Shown: positions 1-8,923 of the stretch, one piece after another | Layout of the letters: each line of letters opens with the position of its first letter | How positions within the stretch are numbered: the stretch's first letter is position 1 | Source: Nitratireductor sp. ZSWI3 | Lineage (GTDB): Bacteria > Pseudomonadota > Alphaproteobacteria > Rhizobiales > Rhizobiaceae | NCBI RefSeq assembly: GCF_024655565.1 | Contig: NZ_JANKOF010000040.1 | Location: 1 to 38,142 of the forward strand | Direction: 5' to 3' | DNA: 38,142 bases | Notes under the pieces: model-generated | Database searches by the model: none | What the model was told of the DNA's origin: nothing | What the model saw: only the letters and a program-made list of their open reading frames with translations | Translations under genes and position numbers: made by a program

Positions 1-431
1 AGGTCGGCCGCGAAGCTCGGCCCGGACAGGGCCGCGACCGGATTGTCCGGCAGCGCCTCGGCGGCGATCTCCGACATCAGCCGGCCGGTCTCGCGCTCGA
101 TGCCCTTGGCGCAAAGCACCACCGGCGCGCCCTGGCGCATGTGCGAGCGAGCCGCGGCCAGGACCGGACGCAGGGTCTGCGCCGGCGTCACGGCAAGGAC
201 GCAATCGGCATCGCGCAGGGCATCCCCCATGGCCGCGGTCGCGGCGAGCCGCGGGTCGAGGTCGATGCCCGGCAGGTAGCGCTCGTTGCGATGCGTTTGG
301 ACGATGGTCTCGGCAAGTGCCGCATCGCGCGCCCACAGCCTTGCGCGGTGGCCCGCCGTCAGCATCGCCGCACCCAGCGCGGTGCCCCAGGCGCCGGCGC
401 CGAGCACCGCTATGGTCCAGCCCTTGCTCAT
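1..431 (-). CDS. gpsA: Glycerol-3-phosphate dehydrogenase [NAD(P)+], 5' part only
   Basis: This cytoplasmic enzyme reduces dihydroxyacetone phosphate to sn-glycerol 3-phosphate for phospholipid synthesis. Only the first ~143 residues are in the window; the C-terminal half runs off the left edge. The start at 431 gives an N-terminal Rossmann fold with the dinucleotide loop [12 protein letters not shown]. Further in are CAKGIE and SGPSFAAD, which match conserved GpsA segments. Its ATG overlaps the tsaD stop by 4 bp (ATGA), so the two genes are translationally coupled, with gpsA downstream of tsaD. This gene pair is common in alphaproteobacteria. No frameshift is visible in the part present. Confidence 0.93.
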   Translation of the reverse strand, partial: MSKGWTIAVLGAGAWGTALGAAMLTAGHRARLWARDAALAETIVQTHRNERYLPGIDLDPRLAATAAMGDALRDADCVLAVTPAQTLRPVLAAARSHMRQGAPVVLCAKGIERETGRLMSEIAAEALPDNPVAALSGPSFAAD

Positions 432-1513
432 GCCTTCGCTCCCCTTTTCCCCGCGCCGAACAAGGGTGCGGAAGCTTCGTCGAGCGGCCAGCGCGGCCGT
501 GGCGCAAAGGAAAGCGCATCGTCCCCGGCAAGCCCGGCAGCAAGCCGCTCCATGCCTGCCCAGGCGATCATCGCGGCATTGTCGCCGCACAGTTTCAGCG
601 GCGGAGCGACGAGGCGGAAGCCTTCCTCGCCGCACAAGGCTTCCAGCGCCGTCCGGATCGCCTGATTGGCGGCGACGCCGCCCGCCACGACGAGTGCCGG
701 CTCGTCCAGCGCCGCGTGCTCTTTGCGGAAGCGCTCGAGGCTTTTCCTGACGCGGTCGGCCAGCGTCTCGGTCACGGCGGCCTGAAAGGAGGCGCAGATG
801 TCGGCGATGTCGGCCTCGCTCAAGGGGGCAAGCTCCGTCGCGGCGCGGCGCACGGCCGTCTTCAGGCCGGAGAAGGAGAAATCCGGCCGCGCCTCGCCCT
901 TCAGCGGGCGCGGAAAGGCAAAGCGCCGGGCGTTCCCCGATGCCGCCGCCCGTTCGACGCTGGGGCCGCCGGGATAGGGGAGGCCGAGCAGCTTCGCCGT
1001 CTTGTCGAAGGCCTCGCCCAGCGCATCGTCTATGGTGGAGGCCCAGCGTGCGTAGCGGCCGATTCCTTCGACATGCACGATCTGCGTGTGGCCGCCGGAG
1101 ACGAGCAGCAGGAGATAGGGGAACTCGAGCCCGTCGGTGAGGCGCGCGGTCAGCGCATGGCCCTCCAGATGGTTGACCGGCACCAGGGGCTTGCCGGCGG
1201 CGGCCGCCACCGCCTTCGCCGTGGTCAGGCCGACGATCAACCCGCCGATCAGGCCGGGACCCGCGGTGGCGGCGATGGCGTCGATGTCGGAAAGGGTGCA
1301 TCCCGCCTCGGCAAGAGCTGCCTCGATCACCCCGTCCAGCGCCTCCACATGGGCGCGCGCGGCGATCTCCGGCACCACGCCGCCGAAGGCCGAATGCTCG
1401 GCGATCTGGCTGAGGACGACGTTCGACAGGATGGCCGGCGCGCCGCCATCGTCGCCGACGACCGCCGCCGCCGTCTCGTCGCAACTCGTCTCGATGCCAA
1501 GAACGCGCGTCAT
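428..1513 (-). CDS. tsaD: tRNA N6-adenosine threonylcarbamoyltransferase TsaD
   Basis: TsaD transfers the threonylcarbamoyl group from threonylcarbamoyl-AMP to A37 of ANN-decoding tRNAs (t6A), working with TsaB and TsaE. The 361-residue protein has the usual length and opens with [14 protein letters not shown], the ASKHA-fold phosphate loop. The metal-binding pair is H115 and H119 in NHLEGH. The nucleotide-binding segment SGGHTQ lies near residue 140 and a CGDNAAM segment near the C-terminus. It is divergent from hemC across 95 bp and overlaps gpsA by 4 bp. All key residues checked are present. Assignment is secure. Confidence 0.97.
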   Translation of the reverse strand: MTRVLGIETSCDETAAAVVGDDGGAPAILSNVVLSQIAEHSAFGGVVPEIAARAHVEALDGVIEAALAEAGCTLSDIDAIAATAGPGLIGGLIVGLTTAKAVAAAAGKPLVPVNHLEGHALTARLTDGLEFPYLLLLVSGGHTQIVHVEGIGRYARWASTIDDALGEAFDKTAKLLGLPYPGGPSVERAAASGNARRFAFPRPLKGEARPDFSFSGLKTAVRRAATELAPLSEADIADICASFQAAVTETLADRVRKSLERFRKEHAALDEPALVVAGGVAANQAIRTALEALCGEEGFRLVAPPLKLCGDNAAMIAWAGMERLAAGLAGDDALSFAPRPRWPLDEASAPLFGAGKRGAKA

Positions 1514-1567
1514 TCAGCCTTACCCGTTCATGTTGCCGTCGCGGCCAATCCTCGGTAGGGGAGAGGT

Positions 1568-1586
1568 GCATCCGGTCTTTGGATGC
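1568..1586 (+). other. Small hairpin in the tsaD-hemC divergent intergenic region
   Basis: A perfect 6-bp inverted repeat, GCATCC (1568-1573) and GGATGC (1581-1586), with a 7-nt loop, ends 22 bp before the hemC ATG. It could be a leader hairpin in the hemC mRNA or an operator half-site pair. The 95-bp gap must also hold both divergent promoters, none of which I can place with confidence. Role unknown. Confidence 0.3.
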
Positions 1587-1608
1587 GGGTTAGCACGGAC
1601 GCGACGGC

Positions 1609-2538
1609 ATGCAAACTGATGTGGTGAAGATCGGCACGCGCGGCAGCGCATTGGCGATGGCACAGGCGGCGGAGGTGCGCGCCCGGCTGATGGCCGCGCA
1701 CGGCCTGCCGGAGGAAGCCTTCGAGATCGTCATCATCTCCACCTCGGGCGACCGCATCCAGGATCGGCCGCTGTCGCAGGCCGGCGGCAAGGGGCTGTTC
1801 ACCAAGGAAATCGAGGAGGCGCTGATCGATGGTCGCATCGACCTCGCGGTGCATTCCTCGAAGGACATGCCCACCGTGCTGCCGGACGGGCTGGAGATTT
1901 CCGCCTTTCTCGAGCGCGAGGACGTGCGCGACGTTTTCATCGGCCGCTCTGTGGCGAGCCTCGAACACCTGCCGCACGGCGCCCGGCTCGGCACCTCGTC
2001 GCTGCGCCGTCAGGCGCTGGTGCTGCGGCTGCGGCCGGACCTTCAGGTCGGCATGTTCCGCGGCAACGTCCAGACCCGGCTGCGCAAGCTGGAGGCGGGC
2101 GAGGCCGATGGGACGCTGCTGGCCCTGGCCGGGCTGAAGCGGCTCGGCATGGCGCATGTGGCCGGCGAAGTGATGGACGTGGAACACTTTCCGCCGGCGC
2201 TCGGCCAGGGCGCGATCTGCATCGAAAGCCGTGTCGGCGATCGGCGCATCGGGCCGATGGTGGCGGCAATTCACCATGCGCCGACCGGCGCCGAGCTTGC
2301 CTGCGAGCGTGCCTTCCTCGCGGCGCTCGACGGTTCCTGCCGCACCCCGATCGCCGGCCTCGCACGGGCCGCGGGCGATGCCCTGCACTTCTCCGGCATG
2401 GTGCTGTCGCCGGATGGCCAGGAGGTCCACGAGATCGCCGTCGACGGCAAGGTGGCCGATGCCGTGCGCATCGGCGCCGATGCCGGAGCGGCGGTGCGCA
2501 GGAAAGCCGGTGCCGGGTTCTTCGACGGCTGGTCCTGA
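1609..2538 (+). CDS. hemC: Porphobilinogen deaminase (hydroxymethylbilane synthase)
   Basis: HemC joins four porphobilinogens into hydroxymethylbilane, the linear tetrapyrrole precursor of heme, siroheme and cobalamin. The 309-residue product is full length. The N-terminus [14 protein letters not shown] is the classic first strand. The catalytic aspartate is D86 in [15 protein letters not shown] lies at 127-134, and C244 in GSCRTPI carries the dipyrromethane cofactor. It is followed after 3 bp by hemD, whose product uses its unstable product directly, so the two are co-transcribed. The ATG at 1609 is the first in-frame start that fits homologues. Confidence 0.97.
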   Translation: MQTDVVKIGTRGSALAMAQAAEVRARLMAAHGLPEEAFEIVIISTSGDRIQDRPLSQAGGKGLFTKEIEEALIDGRIDLAVHSSKDMPTVLPDGLEISAFLEREDVRDVFIGRSVASLEHLPHGARLGTSSLRRQALVLRLRPDLQVGMFRGNVQTRLRKLEAGEADGTLLALAGLKRLGMAHVAGEVMDVEHFPPALGQGAICIESRVGDRRIGPMVAAIHHAPTGAELACERAFLAALDGSCRTPIAGLARAAGDALHFSGMVLSPDGQEVHEIAVDGKVADAVRIGADAGAAVRRKAGAGFFDGWS

Positions 2539-2541
2539 CCG

Positions 2542-3252
2542 ATGCGGGTGCTGGTCACGCGGTCAGAACCCGGCGCTTCCGAAACCGCCCAGCGGCTGCT
2601 CGCCCTCGGTTTCAAGCCGCTCGTCCTGCCGCTGACGAAGATCGTCCCGCTGCCGGTCGAGATGGAACCCGTGCCGGCCCATGCGATCGCCGTGACGAGC
2701 GCCAATGCGATCCGCCGTGCGCCCGAAGGACTGCTCGCGGAGATTGCCGGCAAGCCGGTTTTCGCCGTCGGGGAGCGCACGGGCGCAGAGGCGCGGCGCG
2801 CTGGCCTCAAGGTGATCGATGAGGATGCGGGCGATGCCGAGAGGCTCGCCCGGCACATTGATGCGGCCTTTCCCGCGCCCTGTCATGTGACCGTGCTGTG
2901 CGGGCGGGTGCGGCGCGGCGTTCTGGAAACGCGGCTGCGTGAGGCCGGACACCGCGTGCGGGTGGTCGAGACCTACGACACGCTGCCCTATGATCCGCCG
3001 GATGCCGAAATCGCCGCTTCGCTCGGCGAGGGCGGGATCGATGCGGTGCTGGTCCATTCGATCAACGGTGCCGAGCAGCTTCGCCGGCTGGCGGCGCGAT
3101 CCACCGTCGGGGCGAAACTCGCCGGCGCGACCTATTATTGCCTGTCGCGCCGCATCGCCGATGCGATGGTGTCTGTGGCGCCGGAGAGGAAGCGGATCGC
3201 CGTTTCGCCGACGGAAGAGAGCCTGCTTGCCCTTTTCGAGGAGGACGGCTGA
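2542..3252 (+). CDS. hemD: Uroporphyrinogen-III synthase
   Basis: HemD cyclises hydroxymethylbilane with inversion of ring D to give uroporphyrinogen III. The 236-residue protein has the normal size. It starts MRVLVTRSEPGASETAQRL, a typical HemD N-terminus (R8 and the GA/TA segment), and includes TSANAIRRAP and later VHSINGAEQL, equivalent to the usual 'TS.NA' motifs of the two lobes. HemD sequences diverge strongly, so identity rests partly on position immediately 3 bp after hemC. A 96-bp gap separates it from mic60. Confidence 0.93.
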   Translation: MRVLVTRSEPGASETAQRLLALGFKPLVLPLTKIVPLPVEMEPVPAHAIAVTSANAIRRAPEGLLAEIAGKPVFAVGERTGAEARRAGLKVIDEDAGDAERLARHIDAAFPAPCHVTVLCGRVRRGVLETRLREAGHRVRVVETYDTLPYDPPDAEIAASLGEGGIDAVLVHSINGAEQLRRLAARSTVGAKLAGATYYCLSRRIADAMVSVAPERKRIAVSPTEESLLALFEEDG

Positions 3253-3348
3253 TCGCAACCACCCTGTTTTCACCACGCCAGGGTATGATAGGACTTTATA
3301 TGCACCGCACACAGTGCCCGATTTGCCCCTTGCCAGCGGAGTTGCCTG

Positions 3349-4788
3349 ATGGTCAAAACGCCGAGAACGCGTCATTCGAAAACACAGCGGGAACCGGTGA
3401 CCATCGATCTGGAGCCGGATCAGGTGAAGCGTGAAGAGGTGGACAAGAGCGAACCGGCAAAGGATGCCGCGGCGACGGCGGCCGGGCCTGTGAAGGCCGA
3501 ACCGGCCGGGGGCGCGGCACGGACGCCTCGGGCCAAGGCGGAGACGGTCTCCAAGCCCGATTCCGCCGCCGGGGACAAGCCGAGCGGTTTTGGTCGGGCA
3601 AGCACCGGTGAACAGCCGAGGGCGGAAGCCGCGGCGGCCAGCGCCGGCACCGGCGCGCCCAAGCCCTCGCAGACGCCGAATGCGCCTCGCGGTGGAGGTG
3701 CCGGGGGCATGCTGGGGGCGGGCATTGCCGGCGGTGCCGTCGCGCTTGCCCTGGCCGCGGGCCTGCAGTGGTCGGGCGTCCTGCCCGGCCTGAAGCCGGA
3801 ACCCAGGACCGCGGATCCAGCCGTCGAGACTTTGCGCCAGCAATTGGCGGCGCTGGAAAACAGGCTCGACGAGCAGCAGAGCCGCATTGAGACCGGCGGC
3901 GACGGGCAGGCCGACGCGGCGCTTGACGAGGCGAGGCAGCTGGCGAATTCGCTCGATGGGCGCGTTTCCGAACTCGGCGCGCAACTGTCCGCGCTGCAGG
4001 AAGCGGTCTCTTCCGGGTCGGCCGGCGAGGGGGCGGGCCTGGAGGCGCTGGCGGCGCGGGTAGCAACGCTGGAGGAGCGTGAGGGAGCTTCTGGCCAGGG
4101 CGCTGCGAACGAGGCCGTTTCGAGGCAGGTCTCGGAGCTTCAGGCGGGCGCCGACAAGATCACCGCTGCCGCCGATGCAGCGGCCAGGTCCGCGTCCGAC
4201 AACGCGGCGGCGATCGCCGATCTGCGTGGCGAGGTCGACGCTCTGAAGGCAAGGCTGGAGGAAGGCGGCGGCGCCTCGCAGGTGGCGCAGGTGATCGCCG
4301 CCACCGCGCTGAAATCGGCGGTCGAACGCGGCGCGTCCTTTTCCAACGAGCTCGAGACCTATGCGGCGATCGCCTCGCCGGGCGCGGTCGAGGCGCTGGC
4401 GCCGTTGCGCCCCTATGCCGAAGCGGGCCTGCCGAGCCGCGCTGCGCTGGCGATCGAAGCGCCGAAGGCGGCGAGCCGCATCGTCGCGGCGACCGACCGT
4501 GCCGCAGCCGGCGACGGCGGCATCATCGACAATCTCTTGGCGAGCGCCCGCTCGCTGGTGGTGGTGCGGCCGGTCGGCGAGGTCGAGGGCAGCGAGCCCT
4601 CCGCAATTGCCGCGCGCATGGAGGCCGCGGTGATCGCCAACGACTACGGCAAGGCGCTTGCCGAATATGCTTCCCTGCCGGAGGCCGGCAAGGAAGCGGC
4701 CGCCGACTTCGCGAGAAAGCTCGAAGCGCGGCAGGCCGTCGACGCAGCTTTGGACAAGGCGCTCTCCGATGCGCTGAAGGGGGCATAG
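3349..4788 (+). CDS. Bacterial mitofilin (Mic60/COG4223 family) inner-membrane protein
   Basis: This 479-residue protein has the architecture of alphaproteobacterial Mic60, the relative of the mitochondrial MICOS subunit that shapes crista junctions. A charged, Ala/Pro-rich cytoplasmic N-terminus (1-115) is followed by one transmembrane helix at about 119-142 (glycine-rich, GAGIAGGAVALALAAGLQW). A long periplasmic coiled coil covers about 155-305, and a C-terminal helical mitofilin-type domain about 315-475. Its location between hemD and hemY is the known alphaproteobacterial context of this family and supports the call more than sequence identity can. It ends 6 bp before hemY. The low-complexity N-terminus makes the exact start (3349) less certain. 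Confidence 0.88.
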   Translation: MVKTPRTRHSKTQREPVTIDLEPDQVKREEVDKSEPAKDAAATAAGPVKAEPAGGAARTPRAKAETVSKPDSAAGDKPSGFGRASTGEQPRAEAAAASAGTGAPKPSQTPNAPRGGGAGGMLGAGIAGGAVALALAAGLQWSGVLPGLKPEPRTADPAVETLRQQLAALENRLDEQQSRIETGGDGQADAALDEARQLANSLDGRVSELGAQLSALQEAVSSGSAGEGAGLEALAARVATLEEREGASGQGAANEAVSRQVSELQAGADKITAAADAAARSASDNAAAIADLRGEVDALKARLEEGGGASQVAQVIAATALKSAVERGASFSNELETYAAIASPGAVEALAPLRPYAEAGLPSRAALAIEAPKAASRIVAATDRAAAGDGGIIDNLLASARSLVVVRPVGEVEGSEPSAIAARMEAAVIANDYGKALAEYASLPEAGKEAAADFARKLEARQAVDAALDKALSDALKGA

Positions 4789-4794
4789 GCGCCG

Positions 4795-6384
4795 ATGTTT
4801 CGCATCCTTTTCTATCTTGCCATCGTCTTCGTGCTCGGCCTGGGCTTCGCCTGGCTGGCGGAGCGGCCGGGCGATCTGGAGCTGATCTTCGCGGGAAACC
4901 GCTACGAGCTGACGCTGATGACGGCGGCGGCGGCGATCGTCGCCATCGTGGCGATGGTGATGCTGCTGTGGTGGCTGATCCGCAGCATCTGGACGAGCCC
5001 CTACACCGTGGCGCGCTATTTTCGCGTGCGCCGTCGTGACCGGGGCTATCAGGCCCTGTCCACCGGCATGATCGCCGCCGGGGCCGGCGATGGCGGGCTT
5101 GCCCGGCGCATGAGCCAGCAGGCGGCGAAGCTGATCTCGTCGGACCAGGAGCCGCTGATCCACCTGCTCGACGCCCAGGCGGCTCTCCTGGAAGGCGACC
5201 GGCAGGCCGCGCGCGACAAGTTCACCGCCATGCTCGACGATCCGGAGATGCGCCTTCTCGGCCTGCGCGGGCTCTATCTCGAGGCCGAGCGTCTCGGCGA
5301 GCGCGAGGCCGCGCGCCACTATGCGGAGCGGGCCGCCGAGGCGGCGCCCCAGCTCGCCTGGGCGGCGAACGCCGCGCTGGAGGGCAAGACCGGTGAAGGC
5401 GACTGGGACGGGGCGCTGAAGCTGCTCGACGCGCGCAAGTCGTCCGGTCAGGCCGAGCGCGACAGCGTGGCGCGCCGCCGGGCCGTGCTGCTCACGGCCA
5501 AGGCCATGGACCTGCTCGACGGCGATCCCCAGGGCGCCCGCACCGCCGCGCTGGAGGCCCACAGGTTGCGGCCGGATTTCGTCCCGGCAGCGGTGACGGC
5601 GGCGCGCGCCCTGTTTCGCCAGAACGAGCTGCGCAAGGGCTCCAAGGTTCTGGAGACGGTCTGGAAGAAGGAGCCGCATCCCGAGGTCGCCGACATCTAT
5701 CTCCACGCCCGGCCGGGGGATTCGGCGCATGATCGGCTGGCGCGCGCCAAAAAGCTCGAGCAGTTGCGCCAGAACAATGCCGAATCGGCCCTCGTCGTCG
5801 GCCGCGCGGCGCTCGATGCCGGCGAGTACAAGCTGGCGCGCGAGGCGTGCGAGACTGCGGCGCGGCTCGGCCCGCGCGAAGCCGTCTACCTGTTGATGGC
5901 GGATGTCGAGGAGGCCGAGACCGGAGACCAGGGCCGGGTGCGGCACTGGCTGTCGAAGGCTCTTCGCGCGCCGCGCGATCCGGCCTGGGTGGCCGACGGC
6001 TACGTCTCGGAGCAATGGGCGCCGATCTCGCCCGTCACCGGCAAGCTCGACGCTTTCGAATGGCGCGTGCCGATGGAGCGGCTGGCACAGGTGATCGAGG
6101 GCGAGGAGGACTTCGCCCGGGCGCCCGCCATCGCCGCCCCGCCGAGGCTGGAGACAAAAGCCGAAGCGCCGGCCGAGGCGGAGCCAGTGGTGATCGAGCC
6201 CGAGCCCCCGGCTGAAAAGCCGGAACCGAAGGCGAAGCCGGCCCCGGCCGTCGAGAAGGCTGCGGCGCCCAACGGCAATGGCGGCGACGCCCAAAAACCC
6301 GTTTCTCCGCCACCTCCGGACGATCCGGGCATCGATCCTGACGAAGCCGACGGCTCGACGCAGAGCGGCTTCCGCCTATTTTAG
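4795..6384 (+). CDS. hemY: HemY-like TPR membrane protein
   Basis: HemY is an inner-membrane protein encoded with heme-synthesis genes. In enterobacteria it is linked to coproheme/protoheme synthesis, but its biochemical role is not settled. The 529-residue protein has two transmembrane helices at about 3-21 and 40-63, then the HemY_N segment (SPYTVARYFRVRRRDRGYQA). Helical TPR-like repeats follow to about residue 430. After about 440 comes a Pro/Glu/Ala-rich tail, likely disordered. It must not be confused with the Bacillus 'HemY' protoporphyrinogen oxidase, which is unrelated. It follows mic60 by 6 bp. Confidence 0.88.
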   Translation: MFRILFYLAIVFVLGLGFAWLAERPGDLELIFAGNRYELTLMTAAAAIVAIVAMVMLLWWLIRSIWTSPYTVARYFRVRRRDRGYQALSTGMIAAGAGDGGLARRMSQQAAKLISSDQEPLIHLLDAQAALLEGDRQAARDKFTAMLDDPEMRLLGLRGLYLEAERLGEREAARHYAERAAEAAPQLAWAANAALEGKTGEGDWDGALKLLDARKSSGQAERDSVARRRAVLLTAKAMDLLDGDPQGARTAALEAHRLRPDFVPAAVTAARALFRQNELRKGSKVLETVWKKEPHPEVADIYLHARPGDSAHDRLARAKKLEQLRQNNAESALVVGRAALDAGEYKLAREACETAARLGPREAVYLLMADVEEAETGDQGRVRHWLSKALRAPRDPAWVADGYVSEQWAPISPVTGKLDAFEWRVPMERLAQVIEGEEDFARAPAIAAPPRLETKAEAPAEAEPVVIEPEPPAEKPEPKAKPAPAVEKAAAPNGNGGDAQKPVSPPPPDDPGIDPDEADGSTQSGFRLF

Positions 6385-6446
6385 GAACCAACGGTCGCCG
6401 TTCCCGGCGCTCCGCCTCAAACACTCATGACACCGGCCTGTTTCCC

Positions 6447-6911
6447 ATGTTCGATCGCTTTCTCTCTTTCCTGAAAGACATTCCCGGCGGAGGGCGGGAA
6501 AAGCGCCTGCGCCCCGAGGACGATCCGCGCGTGGCGGCAGCAGCGCTGCTGTTCCACGTGCTCGACGCCGACGGCATCCGCGACGAAGCGGAGATGAAGC
6601 GGCTCAAGAAGAGTCTTTCGGAAACCTACAATGTCAGCGGCGCGGAGCTGGAAGGTCTCCTGCAGGCCGGCGAACAGGCGGAGCAGGAGGCGGTCGACCT
6701 CTACGCTTTCACCAGCGTCCTGAAACGGCATCTGGACGCTGAGGCGCGGAAGCAGTTTATTGGGCTGATGTGGGATATCGTCTTCGCCGACGGGGAAATG
6801 CACGAGCTGGAAGACAATCTCGTCTGGCGCGTGGCCGAGCTGATCGGCGTCGACAACCGCGACCGTGTGCTGCTGCGCCAGAAAGTGCAAGAGAAGAACA
6901 GCGAAGAATAG
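6447..6911 (+). CDS. TerB-like (COG4103) helical protein
   Basis: This is a 154-residue all-helical protein. Two acidic motifs repeat: FHVLDADGIRDEAEMKRL near 33-50 and WDIVFADGEMHELEDNLV near 112-129. They are characteristic of the TerB/DjlA-N fold, in which paired acidic loops may bind a metal. The family is named for tellurite resistance, but this stand-alone cytosolic version is conserved in alphaproteobacteria without a demonstrated function, and there is no ter cluster here. It lies 62 bp after hemY and 7 bp before the amidotransferase, so it probably belongs to the tail of the hem operon. Confidence 0.85.
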   Translation: MFDRFLSFLKDIPGGGREKRLRPEDDPRVAAAALLFHVLDADGIRDEAEMKRLKKSLSETYNVSGAELEGLLQAGEQAEQEAVDLYAFTSVLKRHLDAEARKQFIGLMWDIVFADGEMHELEDNLVWRVAELIGVDNRDRVLLRQKVQEKNSEE

Positions 6912-6918
6912 CCTGCCC

Positions 6919-7704
6919 ATGGAGCCCGACCCAAGCCGAAAGATCCTTATCGTTCTGCATCAGGAAACGTCGAGCGCGGGTCGTGTCGGCCAGGTGCTGC
7001 AGGCGAGCGGCTTTTCGCTCGACATACGCCGCCCGCCGCTCGGACAGGCGTTGCCGGAAACGCTGGAGGATCACGCCGGCGCCGTCGTGTTCGGCGGGCC
7101 GATGAGCGCCAACGATCACGAGGAATATGTGCGGCGCGAGACGGACTGGCTGTCCGTGCCGCTCAGGGAGAACAAGCCTTTCCTCGGCATCTGCCTCGGC
7201 GCGCAATTGCTGGTCAAGCATCTCGGCGGCCATGTGAACGGCCATGACGACGGCCTGGTGGAAATCGGCTGGTATCCGCTGCGGGCGACGGACGAGGGGC
7301 GCCACCTCCTGCATTGGCCGGAGATGGTCTACCAGTTCCATCGCGAGGGCTTCTCCCTGCCGCGCGATGCGACGCTGCTTGCCACGGCGGATCACTACCC
7401 GAACCAGGCCTTCCGCTACGGGGAGAACGCCTGGGGCGTGCAGTTCCACGCCGAATTGACCCGCGCCATGATGCAGCGCTGGGTGGTGCGCGGCGCGCAT
7501 CGGTTCGTCATGCCCGGCGCCCAGCAGGGGCGCGACCACCTGGGAGGGCGGCTGATCTGGGATCGGCATCTGAAGCAGTGGCTCGTCGAGTTCCTGCACC
7601 TGATCTTCGGCGGCGAGGGTGCGGCACGGCTCACCGCCGGCGACGAGGCCAAGGGCCGGCGCATGCCCGGTCAGCGCATGGTGGGCCGCCGCGGCGTGGC
7701 GTGA
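6919..7704 (+). CDS. Class I glutamine amidotransferase (GATase1) family protein
   Basis: This 261-residue stand-alone GATase1 domain has the complete catalytic triad: C92 in the nucleophile elbow GICLGAQ, and H177 and E179 in GVQFHAE. The oxyanion strand FGGPMSAND lies near 58-66. It resembles the GuaA-type GMP synthase amidotransferase domain but has no synthetase domain, so the ammonia acceptor is unknown; gamma-glutamyl hydrolase or transferase activity is possible. I chose the ATG at 6919 because upstream in-frame codons lie inside the preceding gene and encode a Cys/Arg-rich sequence unlike the family. Its end converges on the VWA gene with a 23-bp gap. Confidence 0.87.
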   Translation: MEPDPSRKILIVLHQETSSAGRVGQVLQASGFSLDIRRPPLGQALPETLEDHAGAVVFGGPMSANDHEEYVRRETDWLSVPLRENKPFLGICLGAQLLVKHLGGHVNGHDDGLVEIGWYPLRATDEGRHLLHWPEMVYQFHREGFSLPRDATLLATADHYPNQAFRYGENAWGVQFHAELTRAMMQRWVVRGAHRFVMPGAQQGRDHLGGRLIWDRHLKQWLVEFLHLIFGGEGAARLTAGDEAKGRRMPGQRMVGRRGVA

Positions 7705-7727
7705 GGCTGGCCGCCGTGTCCTTGATT

Positions 7728-8918
7728 TCAGTGCCTGCGTGACAATTCCCGCGTCGCCGTCTCCAGCCCCGAAAGCGTCAGCGGATACATGCGGTCAGAG
7801 AACAGGTCGCGCAGCATCTGGATGGAGTGGGTGAAGCCCCAGTGCTTCTCGGGCACCGGATTGAGCCATACGGCATTCGGCCACTGGGCGAGGACGCGGG
7901 AGATCCAGACATGGCCGGCCTCCTGGTTCCAGTGCTCGACCGCACCGCCCGGATAGGCGATCTCGTAAGGGCTCATCGATGCGTCGCCGACGAAGATCAC
8001 CTTGTAGTCGGAGCCGTATTTGTGCAGCACGTCGTAAGTCGGCACGACTTCCGAATGGCGCCGGCGGTTGTCCTTCCAGACGCCTTCGTAAAGGCAGTTG
8101 TGGAAGTAGAAATATTCCATGTGCTTGAACTCGGCGCGGCTGGCCGAGAACAGCTCCTCGACGATCCCGATGTGATCGTCCATCGAGCCGCCCACATCGA
8201 AGAACATCAGGAGCTTCAACGCATTGCGCCGCTCCGGCCGCGTCTGCACGTCCAGATAGCCATGCTCGGCGGTCGCCTGCACCGTGCCCGGCAGGTCGAA
8301 TTCCTCCTCGGCGCCCTCGCGCACCCAGCGCCGCAGCCGCTTCAACGCGACCTTGATGTTGCGCGTGCCGAGCTCCACCGTGTCGTCGAAATTGCGGAAC
8401 TCGCGCTTGTCCCAAACCTTCACGGCGCGGCGGTGGCGCGATTCATGCTGGCCGATGCGCACGCCTTCCGGATTGTAGCCATAGGCGCCGAAGGGAGAGG
8501 TGCCGGCGGTGCCGATCCACTTGCTGCCTCCCTGGTGGCGGCCCTTCTGCTCCTCGAGCCGCTTCTTCAGCGTCTCCATCAGCTTGTCGAAGCCGCCGAG
8601 CGCTTCGACAAGCTTCTTTTCCTCTTCCGTCAGGTGCTTCTCGGCGAGCCTTCTCAGCCAGTCTTCCGGAATCGCCTGCGCGTCCACGGCATCGCTCCCC
8701 GAGACGGCCTCGACGCCCCTGAAGGCATGGCCGAAAACCTGATCGAAGCGGTCGATGTGGCGCTCGTCCTTCACCAGCGCGGCGCGCGCCAGATAATAGA
8801 AGCCCTCGACGTCGTAAGTAACGAGATCCTTTTCCATCCCCTCGAGCAGCGACAGAAACTCGCGCAGCGAGACGGGCACGCGCGCGGCTTTCAGCTCGAG
8901 GAAGAAGGGGATGAACAT
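7728..8918 (-). CDS. CoxE-like von Willebrand factor A domain protein
   Basis: This 396-residue cytosolic protein has a helical N-terminal half (1-200) starting MFIPFFLELKAARVPVSLRE, typical of the COG3552/CoxE family, and a VWA domain from about 233. The MIDAS motif is degenerate: D241-V-G243-G-S245-M, with glycine where the first serine of DxSxS normally stands, so metal binding may be altered. Such proteins act as partners of MoxR AAA+ ATPases in metalloenzyme assembly or remodelling. A moxR gene lies 1.4 kb upstream on the same strand with a GNAT gene between. It starts 5 bp after that GNAT gene. The client is unknown. Confidence 0.88.
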   Translation of the reverse strand: MFIPFFLELKAARVPVSLREFLSLLEGMEKDLVTYDVEGFYYLARAALVKDERHIDRFDQVFGHAFRGVEAVSGSDAVDAQAIPEDWLRRLAEKHLTEEEKKLVEALGGFDKLMETLKKRLEEQKGRHQGGSKWIGTAGTSPFGAYGYNPEGVRIGQHESRHRRAVKVWDKREFRNFDDTVELGTRNIKVALKRLRRWVREGAEEEFDLPGTVQATAEHGYLDVQTRPERRNALKLLMFFDVGGSMDDHIGIVEELFSASRAEFKHMEYFYFHNCLYEGVWKDNRRRHSEVVPTYDVLHKYGSDYKVIFVGDASMSPYEIAYPGGAVEHWNQEAGHVWISRVLAQWPNAVWLNPVPEKHWGFTHSIQMLRDLFSDRMYPLTLSGLETATRELSRRH

Positions 8919-8923
8919 GGGCC

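Noticed and set aside
2563-6294. A 1243-codon open frame on the minus strand opposite hemD-mic60-hemY
   Set aside because: It is the antisense shadow of three recognised plus-strand genes in GC-rich DNA. The translation is Arg/Gly/His-rich with no domain and crosses gene boundaries.
4795-6384. Naming the HemY gene as protoporphyrinogen oxidase
   Set aside because: The protein has two N-terminal transmembrane helices and TPR-like repeats and no FAD-binding motif. The oxidase called HemY in Bacillus is unrelated.
6447-6911. A tellurite-resistance locus (TerB here, TerC at 12310)
   Set aside because: The two genes are 6 kb apart in unrelated operons, and TerA/D/E/Z are absent. Both belong to broad families seen without tellurite resistance.
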